DNA of 64,000 bases. Origin: Marinactinospora thermotolerans DSM 45154 (lineage in GTDB: Bacteria > Actinomycetota > Actinomycetes > Streptosporangiales > Streptosporangiaceae). Below are positions 43,768 to 52,334 of this stretch, in pieces. The notes under the pieces are model-generated. The model did no database searches. It saw only the letters and a program-made list of their open reading frames with translations, and was not told where the DNA came from. Within the stretch, counting starts at the first letter, position 1. Each line of letters starts with the position of its first letter. The position numbers were made by a program, and so were the translations under genes. The stretch is from contig NZ_FUWS01000011.1 of NCBI RefSeq assembly GCF_900167435.1, positions 1 to 64,000 of the forward strand, written 5' to 3'.

Positions 43768-45258
43768 ATGACGAGGGCCGACTACCCGTCGCCACCACAC
43801 CTGCTGCCGGAACTACGCCGTCTCCGCGCTCCGGAGTTCCGCCCCCGGCCTCGGCCGGGCAACGCCGTCCCCGGACGGCTGGCCTTTCTCTCCGCCCACC
43901 CGGAGTACGGGCTCACCGCGCGGCTCGACGAACTGCGCGCCGAGGAGTACGCCCACCTCGACGCCGACGGGCACGTCTATCTCGACTACGCGGGCGCGGG
44001 GCTGCCCACCCGCGCCCAGAGCGTGCGGCACGCCGAGCGCCTGCGCGCGGTCCGGGTGGGGTCGGTGGGACGCGGGGCCTCCCCTTCCCACGCGGACCTG
44101 ATCGAGCAGGCGCGTTCCGCGGTGTTGCGGCACTTCGGCGCCTCCCCGGAGGAGTACACGGTCGTCTTCACCGCGGGGGCGACCGAGGCGTGCCGCCTCG
44201 TCGGCGAGTGCTACCGGTTCGATCCCGGCGGACGGTTCGTGCACCTGCTGGACGGGCACCAGGCCGTCAACAGCATCCGTGGGTTCGCCCGGGCCAAGGG
44301 GGCCGAGGTGCGGACCGTCGGTCTGGCAGGCCCCGAACTGCGCGGGGACGAGGCGCGGTTGCGCGCCCTCCTCGAACGTCCCGCCGCGCGGCCGAGGCTG
44401 CGCCGCGCCCACGGCGGGGCGGGGGGCCGCGCCGGCCTGTTCGCCTATCCGGCGCAGAGCAACTTCACCGGTGTCCGCCACCCGCTGGAGTGGGTCGGCC
44501 TTGCCCACGAACGGGGCTTCGACGTGCTCCTGGACGCCGCGGCGTCCGTGTCCTCCCGCAGGCTCGACCTGGGCGCGGTGGCGCCGGACTTCGTCGCGGT
44601 GAGCTGGTACAAGGTGTTCGGCCCTCCTGCCGGATTGGGGAGCCTGGTCGCCCGCCGTGCCGCGCTGGCCCGGCTGGAGCGGCCGCTGGCGGGGGTGTGC
44701 GAGGAGGACGTGCCGGGCCCCGCGGCCCTCCAGGGCCTCCTGGAGGGGCTGCGCCTCCTCGACGAGGTGGACGTCGACACCGTGGACCTGCGCGTCCGGT
44801 GTCTCACCGACCGGTTGCTGGAGCGCCTCACCTCGGCCCGGCACGCGACCGGGATGCCCCTGGTGCGGGTCTACGGCCCCGACGGCGCCGAGGGGCGGGG
44901 CGGCATCGTCACCTTCAACCTCCTCGACCCCTCCGGGGCCGTGGTGGACGAGCGGATCGTCGCCCGTGACGCCGCGGCCCAGCGCATATCGCTGCGCGTC
45001 GGGGACTTCCACAACCCCGGCGCGGCCGCCGCGGCGTTCGCCCTCGACCGTGACCGCCTGTCCGCCCGGCCGGCGCCCGCCATGGTCGTCGACGAGGTCC
45101 TCGACCGCCTGGGGCCGTCTCCGGCGCGGGCGGTCCGCGTCTCGACCGGCATCGTCTCCGACCTGACCGACGTGTCGCGTTTCGTCGAGTTCGCCGTTGA
45201 CACCTACCTCGATCGCTTCCCCGACCGGGGCGGCCTGCTGTCCCGCCCCGGCCCCTGA
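43768..45258 (+). CDS. PLP-dependent class V aminotransferase, MoCo-sulfurase N-domain-like
   Basis: A 496-residue fold-type I PLP enzyme. The best match is to the cysteine-desulfurase domain of molybdenum cofactor sulfurases: VYLDYAGAGLPTRAQ, VVFTAGATEACRLVGE, LLDGHQAVNSIRGFARAKGA, GLFAYPAQSNFTGVRHPLEW, FDVLLDAAASVSSRRLDLG and FVAVSWYKVFGPPAGLGSLV, where the Lys of WYK binds PLP. The His in DGHQAV corresponds to the PLP-stacking His. No C-terminal MOSC domain is present, and no molybdoenzyme gene is nearby. It could supply sulphur to a cofactor or natural product; the acceptor is unknown. Confidence 0.88.
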   Translation: MTRADYPSPPHLLPELRRLRAPEFRPRPRPGNAVPGRLAFLSAHPEYGLTARLDELRAEEYAHLDADGHVYLDYAGAGLPTRAQSVRHAERLRAVRVGSVGRGASPSHADLIEQARSAVLRHFGASPEEYTVVFTAGATEACRLVGECYRFDPGGRFVHLLDGHQAVNSIRGFARAKGAEVRTVGLAGPELRGDEARLRALLERPAARPRLRRAHGGAGGRAGLFAYPAQSNFTGVRHPLEWVGLAHERGFDVLLDAAASVSSRRLDLGAVAPDFVAVSWYKVFGPPAGLGSLVARRAALARLERPLAGVCEEDVPGPAALQGLLEGLRLLDEVDVDTVDLRVRCLTDRLLERLTSARHATGMPLVRVYGPDGAEGRGGIVTFNLLDPSGAVVDERIVARDAAAQRISLRVGDFHNPGAAAAAFALDRDRLSARPAPAMVVDEVLDRLGPSPARAVRVSTGIVSDLTDVSRFVEFAVDTYLDRFPDRGGLLSRPGP

Positions 45259-45333
45259 TCCCGCGCCGCGGCGGGGCGCGAGCACTCTCCGGAGGGGGTT
45301 AGACTGGTGGTCGTCTCGTCAGCGACGAGACGT

Positions 45334-45407
45334 GCCGCCTTAGCTCAGTCGGCCAGAGCGACGCACTCGTAATGCGTAGGTCGTCGGTTCGATTCCGACA
45401 GGCGGCT
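45334..45407 (+). tRNA. tRNA-Thr (anticodon CGT)
   Basis: A 74-base tRNA: acceptor GCCGCCT/AGGCGGC, D arm TAGCTCAGTCGGCCAGAGC, anticodon loop CTCGTAA giving CGT for ACG codons, and T arm GTCGGTTCGATTCCGAC. No CCA is encoded. A TTAGACT -10-like box lies at 45299-45305. Its 3' 43 bases are part of the left attachment site of the integrated element, so insertion kept the tRNA intact. Confidence 0.95.
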
Positions 45408-45408
45408 C
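45365..45408. repeat. Left attachment site (attL) of the integrated element
   Basis: 44 bases identical to 53346-53389, running from the anticodon arm of tRNA-Thr to just past its 3' end. Position and length are typical of tRNA-targeting tyrosine integrases. The integrase gene is adjacent. Confidence 0.93.
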
Positions 45409-45414
45409 CCAGGT

Positions 45415-45450
45415 CAAAGGGCCTCTCCCGCACTCGGGAGAGGCCCTTTG
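45415..45450. terminator. 16-bp perfect hairpin between attL and integrase
   Basis: CAAAGGGCCTCTCCCG (45415-45430) and its exact complement (45435-45450) enclose the loop CACT. It terminates tRNA-Thr on the + strand and integrase transcripts on the - strand, insulating the element from the chromosome. Confidence 0.8.
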
Positions 45451-45469
45451 CTAACACCCTTGCTAACAC
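45449..45469. repeat. Candidate integrase arm-binding sites, left end
   Basis: TGCTAACAC occurs at 45449-45457 and 45461-45469, 12 bases apart. The same motif pair with the same spacing is at the right end (53221-53241). Confidence 0.7.
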
Positions 45470-45473
45470 GCGC

Positions 45474-46658
45474 TCAGCCGTCGGCGAGCGCCTGGGCGAA
45501 GACCTCGGCCGCCGCCGTCTCGGCGTCGCGCACCACGTGCGCGTAGACCCGCAACGTGATCGCCGGATCGGCGTGTCCCAACCGAGCCGCCACCACATGG
45601 ACCGGAACGCCCGCCATGAGCAGCGTTGTCGCGTGCAGGTGCCGCAGGTCGTGCAGCCGGGCGGGCGGCAGCGGTTCGGCCGGAGCCGGACGGTCGGTCG
45701 GCGCGTTGTACACCCTGGTGAAGGTGCGGAACAGCCCGGTCACCGTGTCCGGGTAGACCGGCTCACCCCACGCCGTGGTGAACACGTAGCCGTTGGGTTC
45801 GCCGCGCCATTCCTCCCCGGCCGTCTCGGCCTCCTCGCACTGCCGAACGCGGTGCACGCGCAGCACCCCCGCCGTTTCGGCGTCGATGGTCACCACCCGG
45901 GACCGGCCGCTCTTGGTGGTGCCCTCCACCCGGACCCCGCTGATCACCGCCGTGGAGCCGGTGATGGTGATGCGCCGGCCGTCGAGGTCGACGTCAGGCC
46001 ACCGCAGGTGCAGCAGCTCACCCCGACGCGCCCCGGTGTAGGCCGCCAGGTGGAAGAACGCGAACAGGCGATGCCCGCGCGCGACCTCCAGGAAGGCCCG
46101 CAGTTGCGCTTTGGTCCAGACGTCACCCACCTCCCGGTAGACGTCCCGAGGCCGTTTAGCCCGCTCCACGGGGTTGTTGGGAAGGAGTTGTTCGACCTCT
46201 ACGGCGTCGCGGAACGCCTTGCGCAGCACGGCATGCAGGTGGGTCACCGTGCTCACCGCCAGCGGACGACCGCCCTTGCCGCCGCGAGCCCGCAGATCCA
46301 GGTAGAGCCTGGTGAACGTGGACGGCCGCAGCGCCTGGACCTTCACCGACCCGATGCGCGGCAGCACGTACAGCCGAAGGCAGTTGCGGTAGTCGTCGAG
46401 TGTGCGCGGCTTGACCTCCATCGCGTGCCCGTCCAGCCATTCGGCGAGGTAGTCCGCCACGGTCAGGTCAGAGCGTTCGATGTACTCGCCGCGACGGGCC
46501 TTGAACCGCGCTTCGTCACGGGCGGCTTTGGCTTCGTCTTCGGTGGCGAAGCCGCCGACCCACTTGGGTTTGCTCACCCCGGTTTCCGGATCGGGTACGC
46601 GAATGACGTAGGACCAGGTCTTGCCGCGTTTCATCACGCCATCGCGGAGCTTGCCCAT
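45474..46658 (-). CDS. int: Site-specific tyrosine integrase
   Basis: A 394-residue phage-type tyrosine recombinase. An N-terminal arm-binding domain (GKTWSYVIRVPDPETGVSKP) is followed by a SAM-like core-binding domain (TVADYLAEWLDGHAMEVKPR, TLDDYRNCLRLYVLPRIG). The catalytic residues are R211 (AYTGARRGELL), H336 and R339 (HDLRHLHAT), H362 (LGHA) and the nucleophile Y372 (ITLRVYAHV). Its start overlaps the excisionase stop (TGATG), so the two are coupled. It lies beside attL and should catalyse insertion at the tRNA-Thr 3' end. Confidence 0.95.
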   Translation of the reverse strand: MGKLRDGVMKRGKTWSYVIRVPDPETGVSKPKWVGGFATEDEAKAARDEARFKARRGEYIERSDLTVADYLAEWLDGHAMEVKPRTLDDYRNCLRLYVLPRIGSVKVQALRPSTFTRLYLDLRARGGKGGRPLAVSTVTHLHAVLRKAFRDAVEVEQLLPNNPVERAKRPRDVYREVGDVWTKAQLRAFLEVARGHRLFAFFHLAAYTGARRGELLHLRWPDVDLDGRRITITGSTAVISGVRVEGTTKSGRSRVVTIDAETAGVLRVHRVRQCEEAETAGEEWRGEPNGYVFTTAWGEPVYPDTVTGLFRTFTRVYNAPTDRPAPAEPLPPARLHDLRHLHATTLLMAGVPVHVVAARLGHADPAITLRVYAHVVRDAETAAAEVFAQALADG

Positions 46659-46852
46659 CAGGCCGCCTCCTTCTGGTCGAGGAGCCCGGAGACGTAGTCG
46701 TTCAGCGCCGAGACGGGGATACGGCGGGAACCGCCGATGCGCAGTGAGCGGACCTCTCCGGAGGCGAGTAGTTCGTAGAGCTTGCTCCGGGAGACCGCCA
46801 GCATGCGCGCGGCTTCGGGAACGGTGAGGAGGAGACGCGGGGGGTTGGTCAT
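46658..46852 (-). CDS. xis: Excisionase / MerR-type helix-turn-helix DNA-binding protein
   Basis: A 64-residue protein: LLLTVPEAARMLAVSRSKLY, ELLASGEVRSLRIGGSRRIP, VSALNDYV. This is the excisionase-family HTH common to AICE Xis proteins. It lies between rep and int, overlapping rep's 3' end by four bases and int's start by one. It should bend DNA at attL/attR to drive excision. Confidence 0.92.
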   Translation of the reverse strand: MTNPPRLLLTVPEAARMLAVSRSKLYELLASGEVRSLRIGGSRRIPVSALNDYVSGLLDQKEAA

Positions 46853-48531
46853 GCTGCCCTGCCTTCACTGCTTGCCGAAAGACTGGATTGCCGTGCCACG
46901 TCGAGTTGGGCGCGGCGTTTGAGGGCTTCGCCGACGGCGCGCAGGAGGCGGTGTTCGCGGGGTGGGACGTCGGGATCGGTGGGGCGTGCCAGCTCCCAGG
47001 CGTGGCCGTTGCCGGTGACCGCGAAGGGGAGGGCCGGTCGTTGGGTCCCGTCGCGGTGATCGGGGTTGTCCGGGTCGATGCCGAGGGTGTTGAGGACCCA
47101 GGTGAGGCGGTCGGCTTTGTGGTCGGCGAGGGTTTTGCCGGACCATTTGCGGGAGACCAGGACGCGGCGTCCGGCGTAGCCGAGGTGTTCGCGGCGGTGG
47201 GCTTTGGAGCGGCAGAAGCCGGGGCGTAGGCCGGCCTTGGCGTTCTTGGGTTGGATGCCGTAGCGCAGCCAGTTCGCACAGCGCGGCGAGCAGGGCTCGA
47301 ACCGCAGCGCTTCCACCAGCCGGTCGACGTGCCGTTCCTGCGCCGCAGACTCGACCTGGTGGCATTCCGCGATGTCCTTGGTCAGGTACTTGGCCAGGTA
47401 GCGCACGCACCGGTCCGCATCCTCTGAACCCGCGAGGACGCCCTTGGTGTCGACCTGGGGGCCGAACCGGCACACGTGGTGCGGTTCCGCATCCGGGTCG
47501 TCGTCCAGGGCGTCCAGAGCCTCATCCCAGGACGGCAGCACCTCACCCGTCACCGGATCGACGTAGACGCCGGTGTCCTCATCCCAGACAGGCAGGCGCT
47601 CCCCCTCGTAGACGACCTCATCAGCGTTGGGCCACCACACCTGGTGGTAGGTGGCCGCCGCGATCTGCCGCAACTCAGCGCGCGGAATCGTGCCCCGGAT
47701 CGCCATGTGCAGGTGCGGGGCGAGACGCCGCTGCGGCTCCACCGTGGCGAAGTACTGCACCTCGAAGCCGGCCACCCGGCGCAGGTTCTGCACGAACCGG
47801 TCGATGAGCTTGGAGAAGTGCAGGGCGTCGCGCGCGGCCCGCCGGTAGTCATAGGTGGCCGGATCCACCGGTGTTCCGTCGGAGCGCACGCGCCCGTAGG
47901 AGTCCAACGTCAACGTGACGAACAGCGAGGGACGGAACACCTTCCCGCTTTCCGGGTCGGTGAAGGCCCGGCCGATGGTGCGCCGGGTCATGGGCCGTTT
48001 GGGCAGGTCGGGCGCGTCGGAGCGGCGCCGGGTCGAGCGCGTCCGGCGTGGCCGGGGCGAGGAGGAGGCCGAGCGGGTCACCGAACCGCGCAGGCCCGAG
48101 GCGGTGATCTCCTCATCCAGGTCGGCGATCGCCGCGTCCAGGGCTTGGAGTTCCTCGGGACCGGTGGTGCCGGTGGCGGCGAGGCGGTCGCGTTCGGCGG
48201 TGACCACGGCCCGCTGTTCGACCCAGGAGCGTTGGGCTTGGGAAGGCGGGTCGGGTTCCACCACCGGTTCAGTGGTCAGGTGCCAGCCCTCTTCACACTG
48301 GGTGCGGCGAAGCGATCGCTTGCGCCGGGCACAGGCCGGACACCGGGATTCCAGGGTGGAGCCGCAGGGCACGTCGATGATCTCGGTGCGGCCCGAAGCG
48401 AGGTCGGTGCGGCGCAGGGTGACGGGACGGACGCACACCCCATGGTCGGCGGCGACCTGTTCGGCCACCTCACGGGCCAGCGGTTGCGCGAGCCGTTCGG
48501 CGCGGGTGGATTTACCCGTGGGAGTCGGCAT
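46849..48531 (-). CDS. repSA: Rolling-circle replication initiator (RepSA-like)
   Basis: A 560-residue replication initiator. A Cys cluster (C56, C64-x2-C67) precedes a linker rich in Arg/Ser. The HUH endonuclease core has VFRPSLFVTLTLDSYGRV, the metal-binding HLH in LAPHLHMAIRG (273-275) and the catalytic Tyr region VRYLAKYLTKD (Tyr at about 378 and 382). This layout is the RepSA family of AICEs. It nicks the element's origin for replication after excision. Its start directly abuts the tra stop; the downstream xis overlaps its 3' end. Confidence 0.92.
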   Translation of the reverse strand: MPTPTGKSTRAERLAQPLAREVAEQVAADHGVCVRPVTLRRTDLASGRTEIIDVPCGSTLESRCPACARRKRSLRRTQCEEGWHLTTEPVVEPDPPSQAQRSWVEQRAVVTAERDRLAATGTTGPEELQALDAAIADLDEEITASGLRGSVTRSASSSPRPRRTRSTRRRSDAPDLPKRPMTRRTIGRAFTDPESGKVFRPSLFVTLTLDSYGRVRSDGTPVDPATYDYRRAARDALHFSKLIDRFVQNLRRVAGFEVQYFATVEPQRRLAPHLHMAIRGTIPRAELRQIAAATYHQVWWPNADEVVYEGERLPVWDEDTGVYVDPVTGEVLPSWDEALDALDDDPDAEPHHVCRFGPQVDTKGVLAGSEDADRCVRYLAKYLTKDIAECHQVESAAQERHVDRLVEALRFEPCSPRCANWLRYGIQPKNAKAGLRPGFCRSKAHRREHLGYAGRRVLVSRKWSGKTLADHKADRLTWVLNTLGIDPDNPDHRDGTQRPALPFAVTGNGHAWELARPTDPDVPPREHRLLRAVGEALKRRAQLDVARQSSLSASSEGRAA

Positions 48532-49971
48532 CTACGCGGCCCCCTCGTCCGAGACCGGGCGCAAGGGCGCAGCACCATACTCGGTCACCATGGTGTCGAT
48601 GTCGTCGTCACAGACGTAGGCCGCTCGGACCCGGACCGGGATCGGCGAGCCCTCCACGCGGACGAAGGCCACGCCGGGAAGGTCCGGGTCGATCAGATGG
48701 GCGTTGGCCCCGCGCTCCCGCGCGCCCTCACCCAGCACCATGTCGACCTGCGAGGCTTCGTCCAGGCGCAGGGCGATCTTGTCGGGGAAGAGGTTGCGCA
48801 GGTTCATGACCTCCTTGCGCGGGTCCTGCAACGCGGCGAGGACGCAGAACCCCACCGACCGGCCCTGTGAGGTGAGGGTGGCGATGGCGTTCTCGGCACG
48901 CCGCCGCACATCGCGGTCGGGGTGGTAGGCGGTCAAAAACGCCACCTCGTCCAGCACCACCACCACGAACGGATCATCGACGGTCGGAACGTGGGCGCGT
49001 TGGCGGCCGGCGTAGCGTTCAGCCCGATCCTGCATGCCGGCCACGGCCGTCTCCAGCAAGGCCACCGCCGTTTCCCCGGTGTCGGCGTAACGGGCGAACA
49101 GGCCCCGGCCGTAGGACAGCTCCATCCGTTTGGGATCCACCGCCCACACCTGCGCCGTCCCGTCTCGCACAGCGGGCGACATCGCGCGAATCACCGACCA
49201 CAACACCGAACCCTTACCGGCCCCCGTGACGCCGACGACCAGGACATGGGTGCCGTGCAGACGCAGGTGCCAGGGCTCACCGTCCTCCCGCCGGCCCACG
49301 GGCAGCGCCGCGAGATCCGGATCCCTCGGTATGGGCAGGGCGTCGAGGGGGTCGGCGAGGGTGTCGTGGCGGGGGAACTCCAGCACCACGTCCCGGGGGC
49401 CGAGGACCGTCACCCGGCAGGAGGCCGCGCCGAACCCATGGGCGAGTTCGGCCACCCGCTGCTCGACGTCGGCGGGGGCGGTGCCGGCCACCAGGCGCAC
49501 CCGTACCCGGTCGGCCCACGACGAGCACGTCACCTTGCGGATACGGGGAAGGTAGCGGCGTTCCTGGTAGGACTCGGCCAGCCCGGCCACGACGAGGACG
49601 GGTTGCCAATGCCGCCGGTAGACCGTGATCCACCGCCACGCCGCCAGGACCCGCAACGCCACCAGACGGTGGAAGGACAGCGGCCAGCGAGTCCGCCAGG
49701 TGAGCAGGACCGAAGTCGCCGCGATCACCGTGACGGTCAGGCCCACCGTTCCGAACAGGTAGCCGGTTGTGGTGAGGGCGGCCGTCGAGCCCACGGCGAC
49801 GGGGAAGCGGATCGGGGCCAGGACCAGGACGCGGAGCAGACGGATGATCCAGGAGGCCAGGACGAAGATCCCGGGCGTCTCGACCACGGGGGTGGAGAAG
49901 CGGAAGGCCTGCGCGGGCATGGGCAGGGTCGGTGGTGTCTGGGCAGCGCCGGCGTGGTTGTTGCGCAGCAT
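48532..49971 (-). CDS. tra: FtsK/SpoIIIE-type conjugal transfer protein (TraSA-like)
   Basis: A 479-residue DNA translocase. Two N-terminal membrane segments (WIIRLLRVLVLAPIRFPVAV, TTGYLFGTVGLTVTVIAATS) are followed by an FtsK ATPase domain with Walker A GVTGAGKGSV (about 247-256), Walker B FVVVVLDEVAFL (D341 E342) and a sensor ALQDPRKEVMNLRNLFPDKI. In AICEs a single protein of this type moves double-stranded DNA between hyphae. It sits between the activator-like gene and rep in one operon. Confidence 0.93.
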   Translation of the reverse strand: MLRNNHAGAAQTPPTLPMPAQAFRFSTPVVETPGIFVLASWIIRLLRVLVLAPIRFPVAVGSTAALTTTGYLFGTVGLTVTVIAATSVLLTWRTRWPLSFHRLVALRVLAAWRWITVYRRHWQPVLVVAGLAESYQERRYLPRIRKVTCSSWADRVRVRLVAGTAPADVEQRVAELAHGFGAASCRVTVLGPRDVVLEFPRHDTLADPLDALPIPRDPDLAALPVGRREDGEPWHLRLHGTHVLVVGVTGAGKGSVLWSVIRAMSPAVRDGTAQVWAVDPKRMELSYGRGLFARYADTGETAVALLETAVAGMQDRAERYAGRQRAHVPTVDDPFVVVVLDEVAFLTAYHPDRDVRRRAENAIATLTSQGRSVGFCVLAALQDPRKEVMNLRNLFPDKIALRLDEASQVDMVLGEGARERGANAHLIDPDLPGVAFVRVEGSPIPVRVRAAYVCDDDIDTMVTEYGAAPLRPVSDEGAA

Positions 49972-50089
49972 AAGCTGGACACACCTCTCTCGTGTTCGTG
50001 CGAGGGCAATCGCGTAGCGGGAGGGGGTATTGGGGGCGGCTCATGGTGTTGGCGCACCAGGCCGCCCCGCTTCACATCCGGGGTCAGGG

Positions 50090-50509
50090 TCAGGCAGCGG
50101 TGTCCTTCGCGCCGGAGGCGGTCGGGACCTTGCGTGAGGACGAGGCGCCGGGGGTCTTCACACCCTTGGCGCGCAGCGAGTAGGCCACCCGGGGATGGCG
50201 CCCGTTGTCGTCGACGTAGGGCATGACCGACATGGACTCGAACTCCACCGGCCGGAACGGCAGCCCCGGTACCTCGTCCGGCAGGGTGGGGCAGACCTCG
50301 GAGGCCACCTTGACCTTCACGCTCTTGGCCTTGCCGCGCGCCTCGGGGTCGGCGTCGATCACATCAACGGACCACAGCGGCAGGCCGGTGGCCCTGTCGG
50401 TCTGGGGACGCTTGGTCTCGAAGTCGGTGATCGCCTCCACCCCGAGCGCATAGCAGCCGTGCGGGAACACCGTTGTGAACTCCACCGGGATCGCGCCCTG
50501 AATCGCCAT
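50090..50509 (-). CDS. Plasmid replication, integration and excision activator-like protein
   Basis: A 139-residue protein of a family that is regularly found upstream of tra in AICEs and annotated as a replication/integration/excision activator: MAIQGAIPVEFTTVFPHGCY, ALGVEAITDFETKRPQTDR, LPLWSVDVIDADPEARGKAK, LPFRPVEFESMSVMPYVDD. No helix-turn-helix is obvious, so the activator label rests on family knowledge only. AAGGAGG precedes the ATG. It is the first gene of the leftward operon, with a good promoter at 50611-50639. Confidence 0.75.
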   Translation of the reverse strand: MAIQGAIPVEFTTVFPHGCYALGVEAITDFETKRPQTDRATGLPLWSVDVIDADPEARGKAKSVKVKVASEVCPTLPDEVPGLPFRPVEFESMSVMPYVDDNGRHPRVAYSLRAKGVKTPGASSSRKVPTASGAKDTAA

Positions 50510-50610
50510 CGACAACCTCCTTAAATCGGCGCCCGACCAGGCCGGACGCATACGAAAGCGTGTGGGACATCGCCCCTTCCAGACACGGAAGGTGAGCGGC
50601 GATGACCCAC

Positions 50611-50639
50611 ACGCTAAACCGTACTTTTAGTTTTGTCTA
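50611..50639 (-). promoter_or_regulatory. Promoter of the element's leftward operon
   Basis: On the - strand TAGACA (-35) and TAGCGT (-10) are separated by exactly 17 bases in an AT-rich stretch, about 100 bases before the first gene. A CTAGTACT motif (50637-50644) overlaps the -35 box and another lies at 50656-50663. Confidence 0.7.
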
Positions 50640-50663
50640 GTACTTCATGTACCACCTAGTACT
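50637..50663. promoter_or_regulatory. Paired CTAGTACT motifs, candidate repressor operator
   Basis: CTAGTACT at 50637-50644 and 50656-50663, 19 bases apart, the first overlapping the -35 box of the transfer operon promoter. Related palindromic TAGTACTA is found at 52209-52216 in front of the regulator operon. Confidence 0.55.
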
Positions 50664-51874
50664 CAGAGTGCGCCGACCCTTCGCGCGAGCGCGTGCAACG
50701 CGGGACCGGGAGGGTCCTGAATCGTCAGCAGATCCCCGATCGCCTGCCGCACCAATGGGTGGGTGTGCACCTGTTCGGGAGTGACCTCTTCGGCTCGCTC
50801 CAGCGTGGACACCGCCTGATCGACGTTGCGACGCTGGAGGTGAGCCCGTGCGACGTCGATGAGGAAGCGCCCTTGCCGCTCCGCGGACAGCCCCGAGGCG
50901 TCGACCCCTTCGGCCGCCCGCAGGGCGACGCCGGCGTCCCCCAGCTCCACCGCGACGGCGACCTCATGGAGCGCGACGTTGGTCAACCCGAACTCGGTGT
51001 TGTAGTCGTTGCGCTCGGTCCCGATGCGTTCAGCCACCGACCGGGCGTGCGCGATGTTGCGGTAGGCGGCGGTCGCGTCGTTGCGCCGAGCTGCGGCCAC
51101 GGCCCGTTGCAAGGTCAAAGCGCCGAAGATTGACATCGCCTCCGGATCCCCACCGCCTTCGGCCAGGGGAGACAGCGCCTCGCAGGCGGTCCCGGCGGTC
51201 GCCTCCACCTGATCGAAGTGACGCGCTCCCTGGAAGGTCAGGCAGAGCCGGAACTCCCCGGCCGCCATGAGCAGCGGGTCACCGGCCCGCTCCGCCGCCG
51301 TGATGGCGCGGTCCGCAGCGATCCAGGCCGCCTCGAACTCGCCCATCTTGGTCAGCGCCGAGGAGCACGCCTGATAGGTGGCGTTGAGGAGCCGGAACAG
51401 TTCCACGCGATCCCCGTTGGGCACCGCCCGCGCCGCAGCCTCCAGGGTGGGGATCAGCGACTCCAGCTCTTCGGTCAGCTCCAGATAGCGGCTCTCGTGA
51501 GTCAGGGTCCAGGCGCGTTCCACCCGTCGACCCAGTTCCGCCACGTCGACGGGTTCGTGGTCCGCGCGCAGCATGGCGCTCAGAGCGTGCGCGCCACTGA
51601 GGACCAGGCGCAGACGACTGTTTCCCGGCGTCTCCTCCGCAGTCGAGGCGACGATGGGCGCTTCGGCGGCGAGGTCGCTCAGCGGCACCTCAAGGACGTC
51701 GGCGATGATCTCCAGCACCGACATCCGGTCGATCTTGCGCACCCCGCGTTCGACCTGGGATACCCACGCCTCCGATCGGCCGACACGGCCCGCGAACTCA
51801 CGTTGGGACAGCCCGCGCCGCTTGCGGTACTTGGCGATCTTGCGCCCGAGTGCCCGCTGGTAGTCCTCGCTCAC
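50663..51874 (-). CDS. XRE-family regulator with TPR-like C-terminal domain
   Basis: A 403-residue protein. The HTH_3 domain is LGRKIAKYRKRRGLSQREFA, GRVGRSEAWVSQVERGVRKI. The remaining ~320 residues are helical repeats (ELFRLLNATYQACSSALTKM, GEFEAAWIAADRAITAAERA, IDVARAHLQRRNVDQAVSTL) typical of TPR-containing signal-responsive regulators. It is placed as the KorSA-like regulator is in pSAM2 and probably silences the transfer operon, possibly by binding the CTAGTACT/TAGTACTA motifs. The ABM gene upstream overlaps it by ATGA. Confidence 0.88.
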   Translation of the reverse strand: MSEDYQRALGRKIAKYRKRRGLSQREFAGRVGRSEAWVSQVERGVRKIDRMSVLEIIADVLEVPLSDLAAEAPIVASTAEETPGNSRLRLVLSGAHALSAMLRADHEPVDVAELGRRVERAWTLTHESRYLELTEELESLIPTLEAAARAVPNGDRVELFRLLNATYQACSSALTKMGEFEAAWIAADRAITAAERAGDPLLMAAGEFRLCLTFQGARHFDQVEATAGTACEALSPLAEGGGDPEAMSIFGALTLQRAVAAARRNDATAAYRNIAHARSVAERIGTERNDYNTEFGLTNVALHEVAVAVELGDAGVALRAAEGVDASGLSAERQGRFLIDVARAHLQRRNVDQAVSTLERAEEVTPEQVHTHPLVRQAIGDLLTIQDPPGPALHALARRVGAL

Positions 51875-52179
51875 CCGGACACGCCCTTGCCATCCTGGAG
51901 AGCCAGGAAGTCCACCTCGAAGGTGTCGAGGTAGGCGCCGCGCGCCTCAAGGAACCTCTTCACATAGGGCTGTTCCTCGTGCGCGTCGAACGCGGCCCGG
52001 TCGCGGTACAGCTCGTAGAAGACGCGCTCCAGCGGCTTGCCGTCGACCTGATGCACCGCGTAGACGAGCGTGCCCGGCTCGTTCTCCCTGATGCGCGGAA
52101 GCGTCTCCGCCACCAGGCCGTCGAAGCCGGCCGCGCTCTCCGCGTCCTTCAGCGTGAATCGGACGACCAGTCCGAACAT
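51871..52179 (-). CDS. ABM-domain (antibiotic biosynthesis monooxygenase-like) protein
   Basis: A 102-residue dimeric alpha/beta-barrel protein: GLVVRFTLKDAESAAGFDGL, VAETLPRIRENEPGTLVYAV, FYELYRDRAAFDAHEEQPYV, KRFLEARGAYLDTFEVDFL. It resembles quinol monooxygenases and heme-degrading-like ABM enzymes. The E..H..YV pattern is intact. GAGGAG precedes the ATG. Co-transcription with the XRE-TPR regulator is certain from the 4-base overlap. It may sense or modify a small ligand for the regulator; this is an inference. Confidence 0.88.
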   Translation of the reverse strand: MFGLVVRFTLKDAESAAGFDGLVAETLPRIRENEPGTLVYAVHQVDGKPLERVFYELYRDRAAFDAHEEQPYVKRFLEARGAYLDTFEVDFLALQDGKGVSG

Positions 52180-52208
52180 GTGGACTCCTCAGCTTGCATG
52201 GACAGCAG

Positions 52209-52280
52209 TAGTACTAATTGTGCGCCAAACGTAGCGCCAGTAACAGATACCTCGTGTACGGTAGCCGTACTAATAATACT
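52209..52280. promoter_or_regulatory. Divergent control region with palindromes
   Basis: It contains TAGTACTA (52209-52216), GTACGG-TAG-CCGTAC (52256-52270) and TACTAATAATACTAG (52269-52283), in an AT-rich gap between the ABM/XRE operon and the HATPase gene. The shared GTAC-centred half-sites recur at 50619-50663. Confidence 0.55.
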
Positions 52281-52334
52281 AGAGACGCAGCTCAGTGTCT
52301 CTCAGGGCTGCCTGACTCGTGAGGTGAAACCAGC

